Below are positions 29,541 to 39,215 of a DNA stretch of 64,000 nucleotides, piece after piece. A program made the translations under genes and the position numbers. The stretch lies in assembly GCA_947496145.1 (NCBI GenBank), contig CANMBS010000001.1, positions 372,001 to 436,000 on the forward strand. Direction: 5' to 3'. The notes under the pieces are model-generated. The model was given only the letters and a program-made list of their open reading frames with translations, did not search any database and was not told where the DNA came from. The DNA is from an uncultured Pseudovibrio sp. (GTDB taxonomy: Bacteria > Pseudomonadota > Alphaproteobacteria > Rhizobiales > Stappiaceae). Position 1 is the first letter of the stretch; each line of letters begins with the position of its first letter.

Positions 29541-30659
29541 TTAGACGCGCATTGGCATCAGAACGTAGATTGCTTCCTCGCTGCCATCATCGCGAACCAG
29601 AGTTGGAGAACCGGAATCTGCGAGGGTGAAGAGTGCAGTATCTGCTTCCAGCTGAGCTGCGATATCAAGCAGGTATTTGGAGTTAAAGCCGATCTCGAAT
29701 TCTTCGTTATCGTATTCAACTGCAACCTCTTCCGTCGCGCTACCGGAATCCGGGTTGGTGACGGTCAGAACGATCTTGCCTTCGCTGAGGGACATTTTCA
29801 CTGCACGGCCACGGTCAGAAGCAACGGTGGATACGCGATCAACGGCTTCTTTGAAGACATCCCGATCAACGCGCAGTTCCTTGTCGTTTCCTTTTGGAAT
29901 AACACGCTCGTAATCAGGGAAGGTGCCATCGATCAGCTTGGATGTGAGGATGATATCGCCAATGGTGAAACGAATTTTGGTTTCGGAAATCTCGATTTTG
30001 ATCTCGGCTTCTGGATCATCCAGCAGTTTCTGAATTTCGCCAACGGTTTTGCGCGGAACAATAATGCCCGGCATGCCTTCTGAGCCTTCCGGTGCCTCAA
30101 GTTCTGCCTGAGCGAGGCGGTGCCCGTCGGTTGCCACTGCACGGAAGCGCAGACCTTCGCCAGCATCCAGCGAATGCATGTAGATACCGTTGAGGTAGTA
30201 ACGGGTCTCTTCAGTAGAGATTGCGAACTGGGTGCTGTCGATCAGCTTGCGGATACCGCCTGCTGTCATGGTGAAGCTGTGAGAAAATTCGCCAGCTGTC
30301 AGGTCCGGGAAGTCGGTGACAGGTAGGATTTGCAGCGCAAAGCGGGAGCGGCCTGCACGGATTTCCATGGTGCTGTCATCGCCAGAGGTTTCCAGAACTA
30401 CCTGTGAGCCGTCTGGCAGCTTGCGCACAATCTCGTAGATCATGTGAGCTGGAACGGTTGTTGCGCCCGGTGTTTCCACCATGGCTGCAATGCTCTCCAC
30501 GACCTCAAGGTCAAGGTCGGTTGCCTTCAGCTTCAGGTTGCCGCCTTCCGCTTGCAGCATCACGTTGGAGAGGATCGGAATGGTGTTCCGCCGTTCGACC
30601 ACACGGTGTACGTGGGTGAGAGACTTCAAAAGCTCGGTCCGCTCAAGTGTCACTTTCAT
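29541..30659 (-). CDS. dnaN: DNA polymerase III beta sliding clamp
   Basis: This 372-residue clamp has three repeated domains, beginning MKVTLERTELLKSLTHVHRV and ending with the MPMRV C-terminus typical of beta clamps. It forms a ring dimer that tethers Pol III to DNA. ATG 30659 is chosen because homologues begin MKVT/MKFT; upstream in-frame codons to 30749 lie in non-conserved sequence. It lies 252 bases downstream of dnaA, with a strong hairpin between. Confidence 0.96.
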   Translation of the reverse strand: MKVTLERTELLKSLTHVHRVVERRNTIPILSNVMLQAEGGNLKLKATDLDLEVVESIAAMVETPGATTVPAHMIYEIVRKLPDGSQVVLETSGDDSTMEIRAGRSRFALQILPVTDFPDLTAGEFSHSFTMTAGGIRKLIDSTQFAISTEETRYYLNGIYMHSLDAGEGLRFRAVATDGHRLAQAELEAPEGSEGMPGIIVPRKTVGEIQKLLDDPEAEIKIEISETKIRFTIGDIILTSKLIDGTFPDYERVIPKGNDKELRVDRDVFKEAVDRVSTVASDRGRAVKMSLSEGKIVLTVTNPDSGSATEEVAVEYDNEEFEIGFNSKYLLDIAAQLEADTALFTLADSGSPTLVRDDGSEEAIYVLMPMRV

Positions 30660-30834
30660 GCGAAACGTCCATTCTTCTGGGCAGAGCTGCGAGCTACAGT
30701 AGCGCACTCTGCGAATTACTAAACAAATGCCCTTGGTGGTACAGGCCATTCAATTGCCTGCACTGCCCCAACACACTGAAGTTAACCTCCAGCAGGGTCG
30801 TTCAAAGTGCACTTTTCACTCTCAAAATGCAAGA

Positions 30835-30856
30835 GGGGCGCTGCAAGCAGCGCCCC
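30835..30856 (-). terminator. Hairpin downstream of dnaA
   Basis: A perfect 9-bp GC-rich stem, GGGGCGCTG/CAGCGCCCC, has a four-base loop 55 bases after dnaA on the minus strand, followed by TCTTGCATTTT. It probably terminates dnaA before the dnaN promoter. Confidence 0.75.
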
Positions 30857-30911
30857 AATAATCACCAAATTCCTGTAGGGAGTCTATAAGGCTCCGTGCT
30901 GGAGACGCAAA

Positions 30912-32381
30912 TCAGGCGTCCAGCATGCGTTTCAGCAGCTCCAGCTCCTGCGCCAGACCGTTGTCTGCCTTGGAGAGCTCTTCGATTTTACGAACTGCGT
31001 GCAGCACTGTTGTGTGGTCACGGTTACCGAAGCGACGACCGATCTCGGGCAGAGAGCGTGGGGTCATCATCTTGGCGAGATACATTGCGATCTGGCGCGG
31101 ACGCACGATGGTGCGGGTACGACGTGCAGAAAGCAGGTCTGCTTTTGTGACGTTGTAGTGTTTGGAAACGACGCGCTGAATGTCTTCGATTTTGACGCGG
31201 CGCGGCTCAGCTGCGCGGATGAGATCACGAAGAGTGATTTCAGCCATCTCCAGAGTAACCGGAGAATTGGTGAGCTGATTGTGTGCAACGAGACGGTTCA
31301 GAGCGCCTTCAAGATCACGACCGGAAGAGGTCACGTTGCGGGCAACGTAGTCCAGAACGGCATCCGGCACGGTGAAGTTCGGGTATGAGCGCTGCTGGGC
31401 GCGCATACGATCTTCAATGATGGCGCGGCGCAGCTGGAAGTCAGGCTCGGAGATATTTACGACCAGACCACCTGCCAGGCGGGAGCGAACGCGATCATCC
31501 AGGCTTTCCAATTCAGCCGGAGCGCGGTCAGCTGCAACAACAACCTGACGAGCACCATCTATCAATGCGTTAAGAGTGTGGCAGAACTCCTGTTGCACCT
31601 GCTTGCCATGGAGGAACTGCATATCGTCGATCAGGAGGAGATCGATAGAACGCAGGGTTTCCTTGAAGGACATTGCGGACTGGGCCTGAAGCGCAGCCAC
31701 GAAGCGGTACATGAAATGCTCTGCGGTGAGATACAGAACGCGGCGACCAGCCATACGGGCCTGATTTGCAATCGCCTGCATCAGGTGGGTCTTACCAAGA
31801 CCTACAGAAGCATGGAGGTAAAGCGGGTTAAAGGTAACAACGCCACCGCCTGCAACCTGCTTTGCAGCAGCCAGCGCGAGAACGTTGGATTCACCTTCAA
31901 CGAAGCTGTCGAATACGTATTTAGGGTCGAGGGAGGCACCTTCCAGAACATCCTTGGAGGACAGGTCAGAACGGCCAGGACGACCACCCATCATAGCCGG
32001 GGAAGGGGACGCAGCGCGCAGACCAACAGGATCGTTGACCTGAATTGGGCGCATATCAGTCGCCTTACCACCCAATGCAGGGCGTGCGGCAGGCTTAGCT
32101 GCAGCGGGACGCGGACGAACAGCACCACGTACGGTGAGTTCGATTTTAAGAATGTCATCGCATTCGTTTTTCCAGAGACCCATCAGGCGCTCTGAATAGT
32201 GCGACTGGATCCACTGTTTCAAGAAACGGGTTGGCACAGACAAACGGACGGTGCCGTTGTTATGGCCTTCCATATCAACACGCGCAAACCAGCTGGTGAA
32301 TACATCTTCACCCAGTTCCGCACGTAGACGCTTCTTAACGCGATCCCATTGCTCCGGCCCTGGAGCTTCCTGAACGTGCAT
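30912..32381 (-). CDS. dnaA: Chromosomal replication initiator DnaA
   Basis: This is a 489-residue AAA+ initiator. Domain I lies at about 1-85 ([20 protein letters not shown]). An Ala/Pro-rich linker precedes the AAA+ core, with Walker A GLGKTHLM, Walker [10 protein letters not shown] and the arginine-finger region. Domain IV shows the HTH and signature [16 protein letters not shown]. It binds DnaA boxes to open the origin. ATG 32381 (MHVQEAPG) is preferred over 32426, whose extension is unlike DnaA. The upstream neighbour is a rhodanese gene and then rpsT, a common alphaproteobacterial arrangement. Confidence 0.96.
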   Translation of the reverse strand: MHVQEAPGPEQWDRVKKRLRAELGEDVFTSWFARVDMEGHNNGTVRLSVPTRFLKQWIQSHYSERLMGLWKNECDDILKIELTVRGAVRPRPAAAKPAARPALGGKATDMRPIQVNDPVGLRAASPSPAMMGGRPGRSDLSSKDVLEGASLDPKYVFDSFVEGESNVLALAAAKQVAGGGVVTFNPLYLHASVGLGKTHLMQAIANQARMAGRRVLYLTAEHFMYRFVAALQAQSAMSFKETLRSIDLLLIDDMQFLHGKQVQQEFCHTLNALIDGARQVVVAADRAPAELESLDDRVRSRLAGGLVVNISEPDFQLRRAIIEDRMRAQQRSYPNFTVPDAVLDYVARNVTSSGRDLEGALNRLVAHNQLTNSPVTLEMAEITLRDLIRAAEPRRVKIEDIQRVVSKHYNVTKADLLSARRTRTIVRPRQIAMYLAKMMTPRSLPEIGRRFGNRDHTTVLHAVRKIEELSKADNGLAQELELLKRMLDA

Positions 32382-32560
32382 ACTCGCCTCCTTGCAGCCG
32401 TTGGGTATTCCGCCACAGATACCCAACCTTTAATCCTGTTAGGCTCATTTATTGAGCTTTGTTGTACCGGGCGCTTATTTGTTTCGTTGTCCAAAGACAA
32501 AAAACATCACAGCGGTGTGGCGCCCACACACCGTTGTTAAATTCTGTTATTTGTTGGGAG

Positions 32561-33007
32561 CTATCCTTGGCTCCACGGAAGGCCCTGTGCCTTCCACCCA
32601 GAAACTGAGCCTCGATGACCTTCAGCATCATGCCCGCCTTCAAAGCCATCTGCTATGTTGTAGCAGTTTTTATAGCCGAGGGCAGTCATCGCAATCGCCG
32701 CTGCTTTACTCCGAACTCCAGAGCGGCACAAAAAGAAGATTGCAGCGTTTTGGTCAAGTCCTTTTTGCATCAAAACGTCAGAAAGTTGACTCGCAAAGCC
32801 CTCATGAGGACCATTGGACGGGAAACCCTGCCATTCAGCAAGGATCACCTCTTTGCCCAAAGCGGAAAGATCCGGCACGCCTACAAAGGTCCATTCAGCA
32901 TTGGTTCTTACATCGACCAGAACTGCTGAGCTGTCGGCCTTCAAACTTTCGAAAACTTCATTTACGTTTCGATCGCCTGCATAGGCCTCATGCATAGATA
33001 CTTCCAT
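32561..33007 (-). CDS. Rhodanese-like domain protein
   Basis: This is a single rhodanese domain of 148 residues, with VLVDVRTNAEWTFVGVPDL and the active-site loop CRSGVRSKAAAIAM (Cys nucleophile). It would carry a persulfide or act as a sulfur transferase; the acceptor is unknown. No signal peptide is visible, so it is probably cytoplasmic. It lies on the same strand upstream of dnaA, 179 bases from its ATG. ATG 32995 is an alternative start. Confidence 0.85.
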   Translation of the reverse strand: MEVSMHEAYAGDRNVNEVFESLKADSSAVLVDVRTNAEWTFVGVPDLSALGKEVILAEWQGFPSNGPHEGFASQLSDVLMQKGLDQNAAIFFLCRSGVRSKAAAIAMTALGYKNCYNIADGFEGGHDAEGHRGSVSGWKAQGLPWSQG

Positions 33008-33628
33008 TTACTAACCTAGATGCACTTCGTTAACTCACCCAAATGGATGGGTCACTGTATAAAAAGACTCAAAATCGAATTTCAAGAAAAATCAAATGGA
33101 GAAAACAACAGTAGCAGAAAGATGGCGCAATATATACTTCATCCAAGGTTGCATTTACTATAACCTACAACACTTAGACTTAACGCCCTCCGATCAGCCT
33201 TGCCCTATCCTGTCTTGATTCTTCCAACTTGTATGCTGGGATCGGGCAGCAACCCGACTTCTTCTTGACCATACACAGCCGATTTTAGTCCCGCAATAGC
33301 GGAAAGTTTACAAAACGCAAATGCCCTTTCAGTTCCGCAAGGTCAAGCCCATATGTCGTCAACGGCTAAGTTCGGCAAAAAGCAGTGAACTCAACAACTT
33401 TCTCAATATGCACTTGGTTAATGGAGCTTCAGAGAAGCGAATAAAAAAAAATTATTCGATGATCCCTTGACTCACCAAGAATCTGACAATTTTGCCTGCG
33501 ACAAATTCTACCTAGAACCAAATCATTGTTTTTAAAGAATTTTCTGTGACAGGCTTCAAAAGTAATCCACAGCCTGTTAGCCCAGAAAATGCCCTAGTTC
33601 TATCCTTGGGTAAACTTATCCAGCTAAT
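33008..33628. other. 621-bp non-coding region between rhodanese gene and rpsT terminator
   Basis: This AT-rich sequence has no supported reading frame. It contains one DnaA-box-like site with one mismatch (TAATCCACA at 33563-33571), a weaker TTATCCAGC at 33616-33624 and a few GANTC (CcrM) sites. The site density is too low to call an origin. It presumably carries the rhodanese promoter. A short palindrome ACCCA-N6-TGGGT lies near 33036. Confidence 0.4.
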
Positions 33629-33660
33629 AAAAAAGCCCGGCCATACGACCGGGCTTTTTT
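33629..33660. terminator. Intrinsic terminator of rpsT
   Basis: AAAAAAGCCCGG (33629-33640) pairs perfectly with CCGGGCTTTTTT (33649-33660) across an eight-base loop, 18 bases after the rpsT stop. A and T runs on both sides make it potentially bidirectional. Confidence 0.92.
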
Positions 33661-33677
33661 AGTCCAAAAAACTTGGA

Positions 33678-33944
33678 TTAGGCGCCGAGTGCCTTAATGC
33701 GAGCGTTCAGACGGGACACTTTGCGAGATGCAGTGTTCGCGTGAAGAACGCCTTTAGTAGATGCACGCATGATCTCAGGCTGTGCAACTTTAAATGCTTC
33801 GTTAGCAGCTGCCTGGTCACCCGCGACAATTGCTTCTTCCACTTTACGTACGAAAGTGCGTACGCGGCTACGGCGAGCCTTATTAGTGGCCGTCTGGCGG
33901 GCAATTTTACGTGCCGCCTTCTTGGCCGAAGGAGTGTTGGCCAT
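33678..33944 (-). CDS. rpsT: 30S ribosomal protein S20
   Basis: This is an 88-residue, highly basic all-helical protein beginning [18 protein letters not shown], with [17 protein letters not shown] and [17 protein letters not shown]. It binds 16S rRNA in the 30S body. It has a strong downstream terminator and lies next to dnaA as in many Alphaproteobacteria. Confidence 0.97.
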   Translation of the reverse strand: MANTPSAKKAARKIARQTATNKARRSRVRTFVRKVEEAIVAGDQAAANEAFKVAQPEIMRASTKGVLHANTASRKVSRLNARIKALGA

Positions 33945-34122
33945 GGGCTCTGTCCTGATCTGTCAGTAAGAACTGTTTTCAAATCGCGAACGAGGCCGCC
34001 CAGAGCCGCCCCGGTCAAACGAATTCAGTAACGAATAAAATCCGCCACCTGTTGAGGAGCGCTTATAGTTGGGAGTCTTGGCCTCGTCAATGAAAAAAGG
34101 TGTAGACACGCCCAAAAACAGC

Positions 34123-34896
34123 TTATCCGTCTTCGAATTCAGGTTTTCTCTTTTCCATGAAGGCTTTCATACCTTCTTTCTGGTCGCTTGTTGCAAACAT
34201 AGAATGGAACACACGACGCTCAAAACGAATACCCTCAGCAAGCGATACTTCGTAGGAACGGTTTACACTTTCCTTTGTCATCATAACAATTGGGGTAGAG
34301 AATCCCGCAATCTTTTCAGCCGTTTTGATTGCTTCGTCGACAAGCTGATCATTTGCCACAATGCGGGATACCAGGCCAGAGCGTTCAGCTTCTGCGGCAT
34401 CCATCATGCGGCCTGTCAAGCACATTTCCATGGCTTTGGACTTACCAACAAGCCTTGTTAATCTCTGTGTACCACCGGCACCTGGCATAACGCCAAGCTT
34501 GATCTCCGGCTGACCAAACTGCGCAGATTCTGCTGCGATAATGAAATCGCACATCATTGCCAGCTCACAGCCACCGCCCAGCGCAAAGCCTGCAACCGCT
34601 GCGATAATCGGCTTACGCTTTTGTGCGATCTGATCCCAGCTGGTGATGAAGTCAATCAGATAGGCCTGCGGATAATCGAAATCCACCATGGTTCCGATGT
34701 CCGCACCAGCAGCAAAGGCTTTCTCAGAACCCGTGATCACGGTTGCACCGATTTCAGGGTCACGATCAAAAATATTCAGAGCCTCGTCCAACTCTGCAAT
34801 CAGATCGTTGTTCAATGCGTTCAGCACTTTGGGCCGGTTTAGTGTGACCAGACCAATATTTCCGCGTGTTTCAACCAGAATATTCTCGTAGGACAT
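34123..34896 (-). CDS. Enoyl-CoA hydratase (crotonase family)
   Basis: This 257-residue crotonase has the oxyanion-hole segments [11 protein letters not shown] and [15 protein letters not shown] and the catalytic Glu region [20 protein letters not shown]. Both Glu residues expected for 2-enoyl-CoA hydration are present. It would act in fatty-acid or amino-acid beta-oxidation and could take the crotonyl-CoA made by the gcdH product encoded at 42894. It is transcribed alone, upstream of rpsT on the same strand. Confidence 0.92.
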   Translation of the reverse strand: MSYENILVETRGNIGLVTLNRPKVLNALNNDLIAELDEALNIFDRDPEIGATVITGSEKAFAAGADIGTMVDFDYPQAYLIDFITSWDQIAQKRKPIIAAVAGFALGGGCELAMMCDFIIAAESAQFGQPEIKLGVMPGAGGTQRLTRLVGKSKAMEMCLTGRMMDAAEAERSGLVSRIVANDQLVDEAIKTAEKIAGFSTPIVMMTKESVNRSYEVSLAEGIRFERRVFHSMFATSDQKEGMKAFMEKRKPEFEDG

Positions 34897-34986
34897 ATGT
34901 CCCTCCCATACAGTTCAACTCGAAATTCTGCATTAACATTCAAGAGTGATCGCCTAGCGGCAAGGTATCCGTTTGTCTTAGTTTTC

Positions 34987-36093
34987 TCAGACCGTCGCGT
35001 TTGCGTGTTCAGGAAACAGTGCCGCCAGACCTTCTTTGCCTGCTGCACATACGCCGCGTTCAGTTATGAGCGCAGTTACGTATTTCGATGGTGTCACATC
35101 GAAGGCGAAGTTGGAAAGAGGCGTTTCTGGCGGGCAGATGCGCACCTTCTCAATCTTGCCCTCTTCGTTTTCTCCGAAGATCCACGCAACCTCTTCACCG
35201 CCGCGTTCCTCAATCGGAATTTCCTTCACGCCATCGGCTACTGTCCAGTCAATGGTAGAGGAGGGAAGAGCCACGTAGAACGGGACGCCATTGTCATGGG
35301 CGGCAAGCGCTTTAAGATAGGTTCCTATTTTATTACAGACATCGCCATGAGCTGTGGTCCGGTCCGTTCCGACGATGCACAAATCCACCATGCCATGCTG
35401 CATCAGATGTCCGCCAGCGTTATCGACTAAAAGCGTGTGCGGAACGCCGTGCTCGCCCAGTTCCCATGCCGTTAAACCAGCGCCCTGATTGCGCGGACGG
35501 GTTTCGTCTACCCAGACATGAACATTAAGGCCCTTGTTATGAGCCTGATAGATTGGCGAGGTGGCAGTACCCCAGTCTACAGTTGCAAGCCAGCCTGCGT
35601 TGCAGTGTGTCAGGATATTGATGGTTTCGCCGGGGTTCTTGTGGGCGGCAATCTCTTCGATCAGCTTCAGTCCATGCTGACCAATGGCCTCATTGCAGGC
35701 AACATCCTCTTCAGAAATCTGAATAGCCCGCTGCCATGCGGCGTCTGCGCGCTGTTCCAATGAAAGCGGTGCGAGGAGCTGGCGCATACCATTGAGCGCC
35801 CAGCGCAGGTTGATTGCGGTGGGACGGGTTGCGTGCAGCACCTCCCAGGCATTGTCGAGAGCAGCGTCGCTGGGGTCTCTTGCCATTTCCAGAGCTACGC
35901 CAAATGCGGCTGTTGCACCAATGAGAGGGGCACCGCGTACCCACATATCCTTGATAGATACTGCTGCATCTTCCAGATTGCGCAACTCAACTTCAACGAA
36001 GCGATGCGGCAGGCGCGTCTGATCAATAATCCCAACTGACTTGCCAGTCTCCAGCGGCCAGATTGAACGGTATGCTTTGCCTTGAACCTGCAT
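34987..36093 (-). CDS. mtnA: S-methyl-5-thioribose-1-phosphate isomerase
   Basis: This is an isomerase of about 368 residues from the methionine salvage pathway, related to eIF2B-like proteins. It shows the catalytic Cys region [19 protein letters not shown] and the Asp region [23 protein letters not shown] 36093 is preferred because GGAGAGG lies six bases upstream; ATG 36120 would add nine residues. No other salvage gene is adjacent. Purine-related or 5-deoxyribose substrates are possible for relatives. Confidence 0.93.
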   Translation of the reverse strand: MQVQGKAYRSIWPLETGKSVGIIDQTRLPHRFVEVELRNLEDAAVSIKDMWVRGAPLIGATAAFGVALEMARDPSDAALDNAWEVLHATRPTAINLRWALNGMRQLLAPLSLEQRADAAWQRAIQISEEDVACNEAIGQHGLKLIEEIAAHKNPGETINILTHCNAGWLATVDWGTATSPIYQAHNKGLNVHVWVDETRPRNQGAGLTAWELGEHGVPHTLLVDNAGGHLMQHGMVDLCIVGTDRTTAHGDVCNKIGTYLKALAAHDNGVPFYVALPSSTIDWTVADGVKEIPIEERGGEEVAWIFGENEEGKIEKVRICPPETPLSNFAFDVTPSKYVTALITERGVCAAGKEGLAALFPEHANATV

Positions 36094-36327
36094 CTTGATC
36101 CTCTCCCCGAAAGTCTTCAATTCATGTGTCAGCCTACCGGATTTTGACGTTGCTCCAGATGAATTTTCCTAAGCTCATCGCCTTTTCCTCATAAAGTTCT
36201 GTGCATCCGAAGGGCCTACATAATTTAATTGAGAGACCTTCACTTCCTCTTTAACCCTAATAAGCTACGTTTATTCACTTAGACTGTTTAGCAATCAACT
36301 TTGTCGGGTTGATGAAAGAGGCTCGTG

Positions 36328-37182
36328 ATGGCAGCGCAAGTGACTGATATACGCACCATGGACGAAGACGGTGTTTTGCTCATGCTGGACTGGGCTGCAG
36401 AAGAAGGCTGGAACCCCGGTGAGGACGATGCCGCTTCATACTTTGCAGCCGATCCGGGCGGATATCTGGGATGTTATCAGAAAGATCAGCTGGTTTCGAT
36501 GATCTCAGCTGTCCGGTACGGCACAAACTTTGGCTTCCTTGGCTTTTACATCTGCCATCCTGAATTTCGCGGAAAAGGTTTTGGAATACACATGTGGGGC
36601 GAAGCCATGCGCAGGCTGGAAGGGCGGACAATTGGCCTGGACGGCGTGGTTGAGCAGCAGGACAATTATAACAAGTCAGGCTTTACATTAGCGCATAAGA
36701 ACATGCGTTACGCAGGAATTTCGAATGCAGACATTCCTATGGATCAGCGTATCTCCATCATTGGTAAAGGCATTATGCCAAGCATCATTGAGTATGACCG
36801 CAACTATTTTCCTGCTGACCGGACAGCCTTCATGCAACGCTGGCTGGAACCCATGAACCCGATGCGACGTGGGATTTACCTTGTTGAGGATGGGAGCGTT
36901 CAGGGGTTTGGTGTTATTCGCGCCGCCCATGACGGATTTCGGATAGGCCCCATGGCTGCCGAAACCCCCGAGGGAGCTGATCTTCTGTTTCGCGCTCTTG
37001 CTGGCAGTGTAAAAGGGCAGATGATTCACATTGATTTGCCCTTGCCCAATGAGGCTGCGGTGGAGCTGGCAGAACGCCATGAGCTGTCACCCGTGTTTGC
37101 GACTGCCAGAATGTACAAGGGACAAGACCCGAACCTGCCGCTTGATAAGATCTACAGCTTTGCGAGTTTTGAGCTGGGGTAA
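36328..37182 (+). CDS. GNAT acetyltransferase with YitH/HolE-type C-terminal domain
   Basis: This is a two-domain protein of 284 residues. Residues 1-140 form a GNAT fold, with the acetyl-CoA loop in HPEFRGKGFGIHMWGEAM. The C-terminal half (MRRGIYLVEDGSVQGFGVIR, FRIGPMAAE) matches the second acetyltransferase-like domain (PF18014) found in YitH/HolE-type proteins. The substrate is unknown. It is a single gene, with ATG 36328 preferred over an adjacent GTG 36325. Confidence 0.82.
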   Translation: MAAQVTDIRTMDEDGVLLMLDWAAEEGWNPGEDDAASYFAADPGGYLGCYQKDQLVSMISAVRYGTNFGFLGFYICHPEFRGKGFGIHMWGEAMRRLEGRTIGLDGVVEQQDNYNKSGFTLAHKNMRYAGISNADIPMDQRISIIGKGIMPSIIEYDRNYFPADRTAFMQRWLEPMNPMRRGIYLVEDGSVQGFGVIRAAHDGFRIGPMAAETPEGADLLFRALAGSVKGQMIHIDLPLPNEAAVELAERHELSPVFATARMYKGQDPNLPLDKIYSFASFELG

Positions 37183-37339
37183 AGAGCTGCTTTTGATAGT
37201 TGCTTAAGGTCCTGAATTTTTTGCTTCTCAGCCGTTTGGTACAGTTACCTTGCCATCCTGTAGCCATAGTTTGCTTCAGAATACCCCAATCAATTTTAAG
37301 TGTTCGATCACACAAGAAGTGCGTGCACGGGGAGGGGCT

Positions 37340-38152
37340 ATGTCGAGATTTCTTCGTTCTGTTATCATTGGAATTTCTGGGGGAGTTTTTGGCGCCGTTC
37401 TCCTTTCTTTTTCAGCGAACGCAAGCGAGCTCACGAGGCGCGATGATCTTCTGAGCGTGTTTGGTAAGGCGGGCGCTAAAGGCACTTTTGCGCTCTATGA
37501 TTTTGCGCAGGACAGGTTGATCACAGTTCACCATAAGCGAGCAGAAACGCCTTACATTCCTGCATCCACTTTTAAGATTGTGAACACCATCATCGCGCTG
37601 GAAACCGGTGCGGTAAGCGATATTGATGAGATTGTGACTGTTGACCCAGCTTCCATAAGAAACCCCGGATGGAAAGAACCAATGGGCCTGCGAGGCGGGT
37701 TTCCGGCCTCTAATGTCCCGGTGTACCAAGAGGTTGCTAAAAGGGTCGGTCTTGAAGCTTACGCACAATGGCTGAAGCGCCTCGACTATGGCAATCACAG
37801 CGTTGGGGATGAGGTGACAACCTTCTGGCTTAAAGGTCCACTCAAAATCAGTGCCACCGCTCAAGCCAGGTTCCTTGCTGATGTGGGAAGGTATGCGCTC
37901 CCGGTGACGGATCGAAGCCAGAGCTATTTGCACGAGATTTCACTGATCGAAAAGAACAGAACTTACGAGCTGCATGCGAAAGCAGGATGGACCACGGCAC
38001 CATACCCAGGCATTGGCTGGTGGGTCGGCTGGGTCGTGCAAAACGGCAATTTCTACGGCTTCGCGCTGAACATGGACATGAACGACATTAACCTTGCCCC
38101 AAAACGAGAAGAAATCGGCAGGGCGCTGCTGAAAGAACTTGGGCTATTGTGA
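37340..38152 (+). CDS. Class D beta-lactamase (OXA-type) homologue
   Basis: This is a 270-residue protein with an N-terminal Sec signal. Class D landmarks are present: S76-T-F-K79, S124-N-V, Y150-G-N and W163. The third motif reads K214-A-G where K-T-G or K-S-G is usual, which may alter activity. Family enzymes open beta-lactams in the periplasm using a Ser and a carboxylated Lys, so K79 would be the carboxylated residue. ATG 37340 is preferred, following GGGGAGG and starting directly at the signal peptide; 37250 would add 30 unlikely residues. No regulator or mobile element is adjacent. Confidence 0.87.
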   Translation: MSRFLRSVIIGISGGVFGAVLLSFSANASELTRRDDLLSVFGKAGAKGTFALYDFAQDRLITVHHKRAETPYIPASTFKIVNTIIALETGAVSDIDEIVTVDPASIRNPGWKEPMGLRGGFPASNVPVYQEVAKRVGLEAYAQWLKRLDYGNHSVGDEVTTFWLKGPLKISATAQARFLADVGRYALPVTDRSQSYLHEISLIEKNRTYELHAKAGWTTAPYPGIGWWVGWVVQNGNFYGFALNMDMNDINLAPKREEIGRALLKELGLL

Positions 38153-38342
38153 AGGGGAGTGGTTGTTAAGGTACTCGGTCCTGAGTGCCTAACTTGCAAA
38201 AGATCCTTTCCATTCAACCTTGTCACTAAACTGCATAATTACAATCTATAGTAGCATTTACATTCACCAGCAATCTATCTCTTTACAATCAAATCAGCGT
38301 GTAGTTACATTATTCTATATTCGGGAATCCGGGAGTTGCTCA

Positions 38343-39194
38343 GTGTATTATTATCATAACGGCAAGCAGGAGGTGGGGCCGTTTGATGTCCATACCCTTC
38401 GCAAACTCCAGCAAAGTGGCATAATCGCAGAGAATACACTTGCCCGTCACACAGATAGCAGCGACTGGGGGCCTTTTGGTCAACTTCTTGATAGCGTAAC
38501 TACCGATCAAGGCGGGGAACCTGACGAAGCTGAGCAAACCTCAGACATGCATTCAGAGCCAGTAAGTCCAGTAACAGAATCTGACCCGCCCTCTATCGAG
38601 ACACCGATACAATCAGAAACCACAGTAATGGTCGCACCTAACGGGTGGCTTGCACATCCTCCTACTCCCTGGAGAAGATATGCAGCCCGTATACTGGACT
38701 CTACATTTAATGGCTTAATTTTTATGGTGATATTAGCCATTGGTTTTTTCGCTGTTGCGCCTGCAACAGCAGATATATTTTTCTCGATTTTCGAAATCCC
38801 TGGAGGGCGCTTCCTCGACATGATGTTAACGACAGCTGCGGCCTCTGTATTGGGAGGAAGTCTGATTGGAGTTAGCGGCTCTACCCTTGGCAAATTTATT
38901 TTTGGGGTAAAAGTAACTCGAACCGATGGTTAAGTTCTTGGACTCTGGGCTGGCATAAAGCGAGATTTTTTTGTTTTTTTCAAAGGCATGGGACTTGGAT
39001 TTCCCATTTTAACTCTTTTTGCAATGTTGCATTCCTACGACCACTTAAGAGCCAACAAAACAGCGAGTTGGGATGAAGGAAAGTATATTGTGTGGCATCG
39101 CCCCAGTGGCATGGGACAGTATATTCTCAATCTAATTGGTTTAGGCTTGATCCTCCTGGTCCTGGTAATGATACGAACTTTGGAAAGGCTTTAA
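38343..39194 (+). pseudogene. GYF_2/RDD-family membrane protein interrupted by an in-frame stop
   Basis: From GTG 38343 (GGGAG seven bases upstream), an N-terminal GYF_2 module appears (YYYHNGKQEVGPFDVHTL, SDWGPF). An acidic linker and an RDD domain with two helices follow, up to FGVKVTRTDG. A TAA at 38931-38933 then stops the frame, but the same frame continues without shift as VLGLWAGIKRDFFVFFKGM and ends at 39194 with the expected RDD helices. A one-base change (AAA to TAA) would explain it. Either it is a true nonsense mutation, or readthrough yields two forms. The next gene starts 21 bases later. Confidence 0.78.
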
Positions 39195-39215
39195 GCGCTT
39201 ATTGGGGTATACCGA

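Noticed and set aside
33008-33660. Chromosomal origin oriC
   Set aside because: Only one near-consensus and one weak DnaA box were seen. In related bacteria the origin is often away from dnaA, so the evidence is insufficient.
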